Assembly: GCF_003860405.1 (NCBI RefSeq)
Contig: NZ_CP034170.1
Location: forward strand, 1,798,001 to 1,862,000
Reading direction: 5' to 3'
Length of the DNA: 64,000 nucleotides
Source: Nakamurella antarctica
Lineage (GTDB): Bacteria > Actinomycetota > Actinomycetes > Mycobacteriales > Nakamurellaceae
Numbering within the stretch: the first letter of the stretch is position 1; each line of letters begins with the position of its first letter. The position numbers and the translations under genes were made by a program. The notes below the pieces were generated by a model that saw only the letters and a program-made list of their open reading frames with translations, was not told the origin of the DNA and did no database searches. Below, piece by piece: positions 48,760-59,100 of the stretch.

Positions 48760-51143
48760 GAGGACCGACGTACGCCGGTGAAGCTATTCATGCAGCTCGT
48801 TGCCGAGGAGCCCCCGCGGGCGCTCATGCTGGCGCCGGCATAGGCAGCTATGCCGGTGAGGCCAAGGCCGGTGAGGCCGAGGCCGGTGACTTGCCAAAAG
48901 TTGTAGTCAGCGCATTGGTCGGGGTCCATGGTGCAGGCGCTTAACGCCAACGTTTTCGCATACTCCAGGTCGGTACCGCCTTTAATGAGGTAGCCCGCGG
49001 CGATCCTGCACGCTGCCGTGGTGACGCAGACAACGCTTTTGCCGCTCATCAGAACGTCATTAAAAATCGTCAAGGCGCCCCAGTCCATCCACTGCACACG
49101 TGCAACGGCGATGTCCGTGACGTTGGGCAGCACATCTGCAGGAGTGAAAACGCGATATTGCCCATTGACCAAAAAGGGGCCTGGGTGCCTGACGGCGACA
49201 TCGCCAGCGTCAATGGGTTCGCTGACGACTGTCGGCACCAAACCGGCCCCAACCTTCGTCGCAGCGGCTGTAGCCGAGCTGGTTCTTCTCGGGTCGCTCC
49301 ACTGAGTGTCGTTTTTCTCCTTGCTTTTGGTGGTGGCCACGGCTTTGGGAACGTACGGGGTGCTGTTGCGTTCAGTGGTTGTGGTGAGGGTTCGGACTGG
49401 TCCGGTGGCGGCGTTTCCGACGGACTTCTCGCTGGTGAACGTTTCCAGCCCAGGTCCGATTGGTTTCCCGCCGCAGTTGACTCCGATGTAGTTACCGGTG
49501 GTGTAGTTCTGGTAGCAGTACCCGAGGAAGTCCGTGTTGGTGGTGGGGTTCCCTGAGACGAATGCATACCGGTTTTGGGTTTGCGACGCGAACACTGACC
49601 CTTGGTAGGGGTCGGGGCTGAGCCAGGTGGCGGTGACGGGGTCGTATTGGCGGGCGTAGTAGGAGTTCAAATCGTTGGTGGGATCAGTGATCTCGCCGCC
49701 GTATCCAACTGTTGCGTTCCAACCGGGGGTGTTGAACGTCTGATTCCCGTAATCGCCGTAGGTGGCTTGTTCGGTGACCGTTGCGCCGATTGTTTGCGCC
49801 ACCGGTGAGCCCTGGGCGTCGGTGAGGTTCCACCTGATACCGGTGCCGGGAGTGGTGACGGTGGAGGCCTGGATAGCGACATTGCCAGTGACATCCCGCA
49901 CCATGTTGGTGGTACCGGAGGCAGGGTTGGTTTGGGATAGGACACTCAGGCCGTCCCACACACTGGAAGTCACAGTGGGTTGCCCCACCATGCCGCCCCC
50001 ACTGCCGCTGCCCGCACCGCCGCTGGCATTGCCGGTGGTGGGTGTGGTGGTGGTGTCGGTGCTGGTTTGCAACCGGCCGATGCCGTCGTAGGTGTTATCG
50101 GTGGTTCGGCCGTCCCTGATGATGTGGGTGAGCCGGTTTTGCGGGGACCACGCGTAGTTGGTCAGCAAACCATCCACAGTTTCCTTCGTCCGCTGCCCGA
50201 CCCCGTCGTAGGTGTAGGTCGCGACGTGAGAACCGGTGGAGGAAATGATCTGATTCAAATCATTGAACGTCGCCGCGATCGTGGCGGGGTCGGCGCCGGT
50301 GGTGACTGCGGAAACCCGGTTCCCCGCCGCGTCATACCCATAGGTGGACGCCCCACCCCCACCCGCTGCTGCCCCACCAGCACCTGCTCCCGTTGCGCCT
50401 GTCGTTCCACCAGCACCTGTGTTGGTGGTGGTTGTTGCGGTGAGCCGGTTGAGAGGGTCGTAAGTGTGAGTTTGGGTGTTGGAGGTGACCGGTTTCGCCA
50501 AGCCCGAAGCGACCCCGGCGACAGTCGTGGGCGTGAGCAAAGCAGCCAACCCAGCCCGAGGGTCAACCCCGCTGGTGGTGACGGTATTGGTTTCGGTGGT
50601 GACGTTGCTGCGGGAGTCATACCCGTAGCCGAGAACTATTTTGCCGCCCGCCGGGACCTGCCCCTGCGCGGTAGGAATATCCCAACCGGCTAAGTAGTCA
50701 CCGGGTGCGATCCCACCAGCTGTGTTCCCACCGCTGCCGGGGACCACAGGTCCGAGCGGCGTGGGGGTGGGGTCAGTGGGGAGTTGGTGGGTGATAGTGG
50801 TGACCCGACCAGCACTGTCGTAACTAAAGGTGGTGTCCACCCCATTCGAACGGACCTGCGACACCAGTCGGCCGGCGTCGTCGAAGGCGTACTCCAAATC
50901 CCCGAACGGAGACCTCTGCGCCACCGGCAACCCAGCACCATCAAACGTGGTGGTGACAGTTTGACCCGTCGGATACGTCAACGCCGTTTCCTGCCCAGCC
51001 GCGTTATAAGCATGCGCAACAACGGCCCCAGCGGGGTTCGTTTCCGACAAAACCTGCCCGGCAACGTCATACGTCCAACCGGTGACACCAACACCGTCGG
51101 TCATCGCAATCGGGCGACCCACCGCATCAAACTCCCACGCCAC
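48732..51143 (-). pseudogene. Displaced RHS/YD-repeat 3' copy (copy B), frameshifted before its HINT tip
   Basis: 803 codons starting AWEFDAVGRPIAMTDGVGVT, homologous to residues 1446 onward of the full toxin at 53189-60133. YD repeats (YTYDGVGQRTKETVDGLLTN) lead to the RHS core (GGEITDPTNDLNSYYARQYD ... RYAFVSGNPTTNTDFLGYC). After a variable linker comes a second conserved block (WSDPRRTSSATAAATKVGAG). The frame then ends in SFTGVRRSSWQTAPKNR because of a frameshift before the HINT domain. No promoter, signal peptide or N-terminal repeats are present. Confidence 0.8.
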
Positions 51144-51213
51144 TGATCGGCCTAGGGATTTCGGACAGTGGCCCCTCTTAAGCTGAGGGGACTACTGAGA
51201 GCGAGATCTGATT

Positions 51214-51513
51214 GTGTCTGCTTCTTCGTCCAGGCGGCGGTTCAGCCAGGATTTTAAGGATGAGCTTGCCCGTGAGGTGGTTGATTCCTCCAAACCGATC
51301 GTCGATGTTGCTAAGGCCTACGGCGTCGGTTCGGAGACGTTGCGGCGGTGGGTTCTGAAGTACCGGGAGGCCCACGGTGGTACTGAAACTGACGTGACGG
51401 TGTCGGAAAGGACCCGACTTAAAGAGCTCGAACGGGAAGTTTGTGATCTCCGGGCCGAGGCGGCGTTCCTGAAAAAAGCCAGCGCTTACTTCGCTCGGGA
51501 GCAGCGGTGGTAA
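51214..51513 (+). CDS. IS3-family transposase OrfA
   Basis: A 99-residue DNA-binding subunit, GTG start. Helix-turn-helix RRRFSQDFKDELAREVVDSS through AYGVGSETLRRWVLKY is followed by a coiled coil (LKELEREVCDLRAEAAFLKK) ending SAYFAREQRW. OrfB overlaps its end, as expected for programmed -1 frameshifting. Confidence 0.85.
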   Translation: MSASSSRRRFSQDFKDELAREVVDSSKPIVDVAKAYGVGSETLRRWVLKYREAHGGTETDVTVSERTRLKELEREVCDLRAEAAFLKKASAYFAREQRW

Positions 51514-52409
51514 GCAAGTATGAGTACGTCGGTTCCCAACTCACCGAACCTAGCAACACCAATTCGGTGGTGAAAATGCTTGGCTGGCTTGAAGTCTCAG
51601 CATCTGGGTTCTATAACTGGCGTGGCCGTGGCCGTGGGCTGTCGGCGACCGCAGCTCGCCGTGATGTGTTGGCGGTGAAGATTCATGGGTACTTCACCGC
51701 ATCCAAGGGCCGGTATGGGTATCGGCGGATCTACGCCGACCTCAAAGCCGAAGGTGTTGAATGCTCCCCGGAGCTGGTCCGCTAGATCAGGGTTCGGGAG
51801 AACCTGGTTTCGTGCCAACCCAGGCCTTTCCGGGTGACCACCGAATCGGACCCCGACAGACCTCAGGCGATCGAGGACTTGGTGAATCGGGACTTCACAG
51901 CCGACCGGCCCGGGGTGAAATTCGTCGGTGACATCACCTACATCCACACGTGGCAAGGCTTCATTTATTTGGCCACGGTCATCGATTGCTACTCCAAGAA
52001 AGTTGTTGGGTGGTCGATCGCTGATCACATGCGCTGCGAGTTAGTTGAAACAGCCCTGAAGAACGCCGCGGCGACAACAGTTATTGAGCCGCAAGCGATC
52101 TGGCACTCCGACCGCGGCAGCGCCTACACCAGCGGCGCCTACCGCAAGCTGGTTGCCTCACTGGGGATGCGGTCCTCGATGGGCAGAACAGGGGTGTGCT
52201 GGGACAACAGCATGGCCGAATCTTTCTTCGCCGCGCTGAAGAACGAACTCGTCTACCGCACGATCTACGCCACCAAAAGGCAGGCCAAAAGCGACGTCAT
52301 CGCCTACATCGAGGGTTTCTACAACTCCCAACGCCGCCACTCGGGCCTGAACTACTCCCGACCCAACGAAGTCCACTACGGTTACCAACAGCCGGCTACG
52401 GCAGCGTAA
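51507..52409 (+). pseudogene. IS3-family transposase OrfB with in-frame stop
   Basis: A DDE integrase-type transposase. The N-terminal part (SNTNSVVKMLGWLEVSASGF, then GRYGYRRIYADLKAEGVECS) is followed by an in-frame TAG at 51783-51785. The same frame then continues with DRPGVKFVGDITYIHTWQGF (first Asp), IWHSDRGSAYTSGAYRKL (second Asp) and CWDNSMAESFFAALKNEL (Glu), ending RPNEVHYGYQQPATAA. The catalytic triad is intact apart from the stop, so loss of function seems recent. Confidence 0.85.
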
Positions 52410-52449
52410 AAAAACCACATTCCGCTGTCCGAAATTTACGCGCCAGATC

Positions 52450-52700
52450 AAAACCCGAGGTGTCGAACGTGGTGGTGACGGTTTCACCTGTGGGGTAAGT
52501 CAAACCGGTTTGTTAGCCGGCTTTGTTGTAGGCGTGGCTGATGGTGGCCCCAGCGGGGTTCGTTTCCGACAAAACCTGCCCGGTGGTGTCATACGTCCAA
52601 CCGGTGACACCAACACCGTCGGTCATCGCAATCGGACGACCCACCGCGTCAAACTCCCACGCCACCGTCGTTCGGAGCGATGAGTATGCCATTTCTTAAC
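52450..52700 (-). pseudogene. Short RHS/YD remnant (copy A)
   Basis: About 75 codons homologous to residues ~1446-1520 of the full toxin: TTVAWEFDAVGRPIAMTDG, GWTYDTTGQVLSETNPAGAT, then an in-frame TAA (52513-52515) where the full gene has a Gln codon. It ends at TTTFDTSG against the IS3 end. It lies directly after the first immunity gene, so it is the 5' edge of another displaced module whose remainder is lost. Confidence 0.7.
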
Positions 52701-52745
52701 CGCTTTTCAATTGAGGGCACTCAAACGCCAATACCTTGAATATCC

Positions 52746-53192
52746 CTACGATGAATACTTGAACGCATCCCTAATCGCAGCCCCAAGCTCCTCCACCGAA
52801 AGTTGCCCAAGATCCAATTTTATAGCCGGAGACAAGTATTCGAAACCTTTACCAGTGTTCTTGGTAGGAGTAACATCTAAAATTTTGCCATCCACATTCC
52901 AAATCAGGTCCAGGCTGATCTGTCGGTCAAGGTATGCCCGCCGAGATTTGAATCCAAGGCTTTTAATTATCGGGCGATCGGGTGGTCCTTCCGGCACCTC
53001 CATGTCGTCACGCGAATGGGTAGCTGCCTCAAGGACGGCGGCGCCCAAATCTGCATCTGCGAACGGAGCTGGAATTTTCCTCAGCCAGCCATTGGGTCTG
53101 CGAAAGTTGTCTTTACATCGGGAATATGCGAATACGACAGCATATTCGGCCCGCATCTCAACAGTGGTCGACCGAAAGAATGGCATCCTCAT
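52746..53192 (-). CDS. CdiI-like (DUF1436-type) immunity protein
   Basis: 148 residues. A helical N-terminal part (DADLGAAVLEAATHSRDDME) is followed by IIKSLGFKSRRAYLDRQISL and a C-terminal VTPTKNTGKGFEYL ... SVEELGAAIRDAFKYSS. This pattern resembles the immunity proteins of contact-dependent-inhibition (CdiI, DUF1436) systems. Its ATG overlaps the toxin stop by four bases. It should neutralise the tRNase-like tip of the full-length toxin. The family call is from pattern memory and should be confirmed by profile search. Confidence 0.65.
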   Translation of the reverse strand: MRMPFFRSTTVEMRAEYAVVFAYSRCKDNFRRPNGWLRKIPAPFADADLGAAVLEAATHSRDDMEVPEGPPDRPIIKSLGFKSRRAYLDRQISLDLIWNVDGKILDVTPTKNTGKGFEYLSPAIKLDLGQLSVEELGAAIRDAFKYSS

Positions 53193-56100
53193 CCGAGAGC
53201 CTTAATATCCAGTGTAATCCCTTTGTTCATTGCGTAGTTTCTCATTTCTGCCAGTACGGCCTGCTGGGCGGCTGAGGTGCCTGTCGACGGAATGATGAGC
53301 TCGACTGATTTTCCACTAAAGTCCGCTCCTAGGCTCACCGGCACTCCATTCAGTCTGCCACTGCTGTATGCGTCGAGTTGGTCGATGTACCCCTTCAGCT
53401 TACTTCTTAACTTACTCGCTGTCTGATAAGTGACGGATCGGGTATCGAGCGTCTTAAAACTAACCGCGGTGGTACCCACAATTTTATCGATGGTCTTACT
53501 GTTGCCGCCAACAGCACCAAACAGTTTCTCAAACTCAAGGCCACGAACCTTGGGCTCAAGTTTCCACAGCGCCGCGTAAGCAGCGTTCATATCCTCAACC
53601 GTTGTGGCTTTCAGAGCCGACCTCGCCGTTAACCGACCGAGGGAGTCAATTTCGGGGCCGAGAATCAATGAAAGCGCCAGCAACAGGCCTGGCAACTCCG
53701 CCGCGCCACTAGAAGTCAACCAATCTTCAGTTAACAGCCATTCATGCCCTGGGATCACCCACACGTTACCTGGAAGAATCTGGCAACCCAGGCGGTCACA
53801 TACTTGGTGGAATACGTCAGCCGAACAGGCACCGGGACCAGCGATACAAGGATCATCGTGCCTTACGGCGACATCGCTACTGTCGATGGGTTCGCCGCCG
53901 CCTGTAGGCGCCAGACCGGCCCCAACCTTCGTCGCAACGGCTGTAGCCGAGCTGCTTCTTCTCGGGTCGCTCCACCCGGTGTCATCTTTGCCGGTGGTTT
54001 TCGTAACCGCGACCTGCGCTGGCACCGGCGGTGGTGTGATTCTTACTGATGAGAGGTCTCCGGCTGATTGGGGGTCTTTGAGGAGGCCTGTGTGTCTGAC
54101 GGGTTTGGGTTGGCCTCCGCAGCGGGGGCCGCCGGTGAAGTCACTGGAATTGAGTGGGCAGTAGCCGAGGTAGTCGGTGTTGGTGGTGGGGTTCCCTGAG
54201 ACGAATGCATACCGGTTTTGGGTTTGCGACGCGAACACTGACCCTTGGTAGGGGTCGGGGCTGAGCCAGGTGGCGGTGACGGGGTCGTATTGGCGGGCGT
54301 AGTAGGAGTTCAAATCGTTGGTGGGATCAGTGATTTCGCCGCCGTATCCAACTGTTGCGTTCCAACCGGGGGTGTTGAACGTCTGATTACCGTAATCGCC
54401 GTAGGTGGCCTGTTCGGTAACAGCGCCGCCAATGGTTTGCGCTACCGGTGAGCCTTGGGCGTCGGTGAGGTTCCACCGCACCCCGGTGCCGGGGGTGGTG
54501 AGGGTGGAGGCTTGGATAGCGACATTGCCAGTGACATCCCGCACCATGTTGGTGGTTCCAGATACGGGGTTGGTTTGGGATAGGACACTCAGGCCGTCCC
54601 ACACACTGGAAGTCACAGTGGGTTGCCCCACCATGCCGCCCCCACTGCCGCTGCCCGCACCGCCGCTGGCGTTACCTGTGCTGCCGGTGGTGGTGGTGTC
54701 GGTGCTGGTTTGCAACCGGCCGATGCCGTCGTAGGTGTTATCGGTGGTTCGGCCGTCCCTCATGATGTGGGTGAGCCGGTTTTGCGGGGACCACGCGTAG
54801 TTGGTCAGCAAACCATCCACAGTTTCCTTCGTCCGCTGCCCGACCCCGTCGTAGGTGTAGGTCGCGACGTGAGAACCGGTGGAGGAAATGATCTGATTCA
54901 AATCATTGAACGTCGCCGCGATCGTGGCGGGGTCGGCGCCGGTGGTGACTGCGGAAACCCGGTTCCCCGCCGCGTCATACCCATAGGTGGACGCCCCACC
55001 CCCACCCGCACCGGCTGCTGCAGCTCCGCCAGCACCTGCTCCGCCAGCACCTGCTGCCGTTGCGCCAGCACCTGTGTTGGTGGTGGTTGTTGCGGTGAGC
55101 CGGTTGAGGGGGTCGTAAGTGTGAGTTTGGGTGTTGGAGGTGACCGGTTGCGCCAAGCCCGAAGCGACCCCGGCGACAGTGGTGGGCGTGAGCAAAGCGG
55201 CCAACCCAGCCCGAGGGTCAACCCCGCTGGTGGTGACGGTATTGGTTTCGGTGGTGACATTGCTGCGGGTGTCGTATCCGTAGCCGAGAACAATTTTGCC
55301 GCCCGCCGGGGCCTGCCCTTGCGCGGTGGGGATATCCCAACCGGCTAAGTAGTCTCCTGGTGCGATCCCACCAGCTGTGTTCCCGCCGCTGCCGGGCTGG
55401 ACTGGGCCGAGGGGTGTGGGGGTGGGGTCGGTGGGGAGTTGGTGGGTGATGTTGGTGACCCGCCCGGCTTTGTCGTACCCGAGGGTGGTGTTCACCCCAT
55501 TGGATCGGTCCTCGGACACGAGGCGTCCGGCTTTGTCGAAGGCGTACTTCAAATCCCCGAACGGGGATTTTTGCGCTACCGGCAACCCGGAGGTGTCGAA
55601 GGTGGTGGTGAGGGTTTCACCGGTGGGGTAGGTCAAGGCGGTTTGTTGGCCGGCTTTGTTGTAGGCGTGGTTGATGGTGGCACCAACGGGGTTCGTCTCC
55701 GACAAAACCTGACCGGCGGCGTCATACGTCCAACCGGTAACACCCACGGTGTCGGTCATCGCAATCGGGCGACCCACCGCATCAAACTCCCACGCCACCG
55801 TCGTATCAGGCGCGGGAGCCTGTCCAGGTGGAGCGCCGGTATTGGTGAATTTCTGCTGGGTGAGTAAACCGGCGGCGGTGTAGGTGTTGGTGGTGGTGTC
55901 ACCGTTGCCGTCCACTGAGCTGAGGACTTCTCCGACCGCATCAAACACATTCTTGGTGGTCACAGTTCCGGCGGCGTTCGTTACCTGGGTGGGGCGGGAC
56001 GACGCATCAAACACCGTTGCGGTTGTGTTGCCGTTGGGGTCGGTGACCGTCGTGCGGTTCCCGACCTTGTCGTAGCTGTACTTAGTCGTCACATTCGCTG

Positions 56101-59100
56101 TGGCAGTAGAAGCACCGGCCGTACCACCGATGCCGGTGGGGGTGGCTGCTTCGATGAGTGTGGTGAGCTGCCCCACCGGGTCGTATCCGAATGTGGTGGT
56201 GGTCCCGGCGGGGTCGGTGGCCGTGACGGGTTGCCCAGCTGGGTCGAACCCAGTTTTGGTGACGGCGCCCATCGGGTCAGTAACTGCGGTGACCCTCCCG
56301 GCGGGGTCCAGGGTTTGCGCTGTTACCGCGCCGAGGGGGTCGGTGGCCGTGAGGGCCCGACCGGCTCCGTCGTAGGTGAAGGTGGTGGTGTTCCCAGCGG
56401 GGTCGCTCGCTGCGGTGACGAGGCCGCGGGAGTCGAGGGTTTGGGTGCTGGTGCGCCCCAACGGATCCGTTGACCCAGTCAGGCGGCCGAGGCTGTCGTA
56501 GGTGAAGGTGTTCACCGCACCCAACGCATCCGTCACAGCGGCGAGGTGGCCGCGGGTGTCGTAGGTGTAAGAAGTGACCTGCCCTGCTGGGTCTGTGACT
56601 GTGGCGACCTGCCCGTTGGGGGTGTAGGTGTGGGTGGTGACCCGACCATCGGGGTCTGTGGCCGTGGCGATTTGCCCGTTCACTGTGTAGGTGTAAACGA
56701 TTTCCGACCCGACAGCGTCGATGGTTTTCACCACCCGCCCCAGCACGTCGTAGATGTACCCGGTGACACCACCGGCAGCGTCGGTGGAAGCAATAACGCG
56801 GCCGACATTGTCGTATTCGGTGGTCCACACCCCACCCCGGGGGTCAGTGACTGTGATGACGCGGCCGTTGGCGTCCACAGTGTTGGTGGACACCGCACCC
56901 AACGGATCAGTGCTGCTGGTGGCCTGCCCGGTGGGGTCAAAACCAGTGGACCACGTATTCCCATTCGGATCCGTGATGCCCACAATGCGGTACAGCTGAT
57001 CCCGGGTGTATTTGGTAACCGCACCCATCGGATCCGTTGTCGCGGTCAGGTCATCTTCGGTGTTGTATTCAAACCCGGTGACCGCGCCGGTGGGGTCGGT
57101 GACGGAAGCCATCCGGAACAGCACATCCCAGGTGTAAGAAGTGACCCCGCCCGCCGGGTCGGTGGAGGTCAGCACATGACCGTTGCGGTCATACGTGTAC
57201 GAGGTGACCGCCCCCGCCGGGTCAGTCACCGTGGCCAGGTTCCCGGCCTGGTCGTAGCCGAAGGTGGACGTGTTCCCCGCCGCATCCGTGGTACTCACGG
57301 CCTGACCAGCGTTGTCATAACCGAGGGTGGTGGTGTTCCCGGCTGGGTCGGTGCTGGACGTCAACTGCCCCACCGAGTTCCACGCATACAGGGTGGTTTC
57401 CCCACCCGGATTAGTTTGCGAGGTCACATTGCCGGCCGCATCGAACGTCGCCGCCGTGCTGGACCCATCCGGCAGATGCGCGCCCGTGACCAAACCCTGC
57501 GAGGTGACATCGAAGGTGGTGGTCCGGGTGGCGCCGCCCACCCCGCCAGTGTCAGTGCTGGAAGTAACCGTTCCAGTAGGTGAATACGTGAACGACGTGA
57601 CAGTGCCGTCGGGTTGCGTCACCGAGGTGGTGTTCCCTGCCGCGTCGAAGGTGTAATTCCAAGTCCGGCCCAACTGGTCGGTGGAGGCAACCACATTATT
57701 CGCCGCGTCGTAAGCGAACCTTTTCACCCCACCCGCGGCATCGACAATGGCGGTGACCCGGGAGGCGGTGTCGAATTCGTAGGTGGTGTTGTTACCTTCG
57801 TTGTCGGTGTAAACGGTGCTACCAGCGTTGTAAGCGAACCGGCGAACGTTGTTTTCGGCGTCGCGTTGCTCCACCACCCGACCCGCGGTGTCAAAGGTGT
57901 TCACCAAATACAACACGCCCAACGGATCGGTGGCCGTCAGCAACTGATGTGCGCCGTCGTAGGTGAAAACGCGCACCCCACCATCCGGATACGTAATCGA
58001 CGTCAAATCACCCGCACCGTCGTAGGTGAAGCCCCACACCCGGCCGCCCGGCACCGTGTAAGAGGTAACCCGACCCAAATCATCAGAGCCGACGGTGATG
58101 ACTTGACCGTTGGTGTCGGTGATAGAAGCCAACGGCACAAACTGGGCGTTCGCCGAAGGTGTCCCGTATTCCAGGGTATAACCATGCCCCCGCGCATCAA
58201 CATAAGAAGCCAGTTCCCCGATACCATCCACATCCGCGGCATCAAAAACCCAGATCCGCCCATCCGGGGACGTCATCGTTAACCGTCCGCTGCCAGTATC
58301 AGCTAGGGCAAGGTTCGCCCCTGGGTCCGAGGTGAAACCACCCGCCCCATCAGGGTTGAAGACGTAGGAGGCGCCGTCGCCACCGGCCATCATCACCGAG
58401 CCGTCGATGAACCGCTGCACATGCGCGCCCGGCCCCATCGACCACCCGGCGCCGTTTCGGGTGAGGCGGCCGTCTTGGGAGTTGTACGTCAACCCCACAT
58501 CCACCCCGCTGTCACCGGGCAGGCTGTAGATGGGGAGCTGCTCAATCAGGTTGCCGGTGGTGAACGCCACCGGTTCGGCCCCATACGTTTGGTAGTTGTG
58601 CACACCCAGCTGCCGCCACCGGGCCTTCTCGGCATCCGACGGCGCCGCCGGCCAACCAGTGGTGGCGGGGGTGCCGCAATCAAACCCCGCCCCCGTCAAG
58701 TACTGCGCGAACGAGGCAAACAGGCCGTTGGCAATGGATTGGAACCCGGCCGGGTCGTTAATCACCGCCCAGTCAAAGTTGTTGTCCAGGTTCAACACCT
58801 CAAGGTGGGTGTAAGCGCCAGCAATATTCGCAAACGACGCATGCGGCACCCCATTAGATAGGGCGTTCCACTTCTTGGCCGGGCGGCCGGTGTAGGTGGG
58901 AAGGCCAGCGATGATGGTGCCAGCCAATGCGTCGTCGGCGGGGCGATCAAAGTTGAAAACCTTCGTCCCACCCTGCGACGGATTGGTGCCCCAGGCGTGT
59001 CCCTCGGGGGCGTCGAACGCGATCGTGGCGGTCAACGCCGGGTTCGCCGCCGCCGCCGTAGCAGCGCGCATCGCCTCCGACACCACCCTGGTGTTCGGGT

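Larger units (their letters stand above)
51158..52435 (+). mobile_element. IS3-family insertion sequence
   Basis: An element bounded by ATTTCGGACAGTGG (51158-51171) and its imperfect inverse, CCGCTGTCCGAAAT (52422-52435). It carries OrfA and OrfB in the overlapping IS3 arrangement. It is inserted between RHS copy A and copy B. No clear target duplication is visible. Confidence 0.85.

Noticed and set aside
56546-57583. Long plus-strand open frame (345 codons) opposite the toxin gene
   Set aside because: A shadow of the high-GC toxin frame. Composition is skewed, no family resemblance, no SD.
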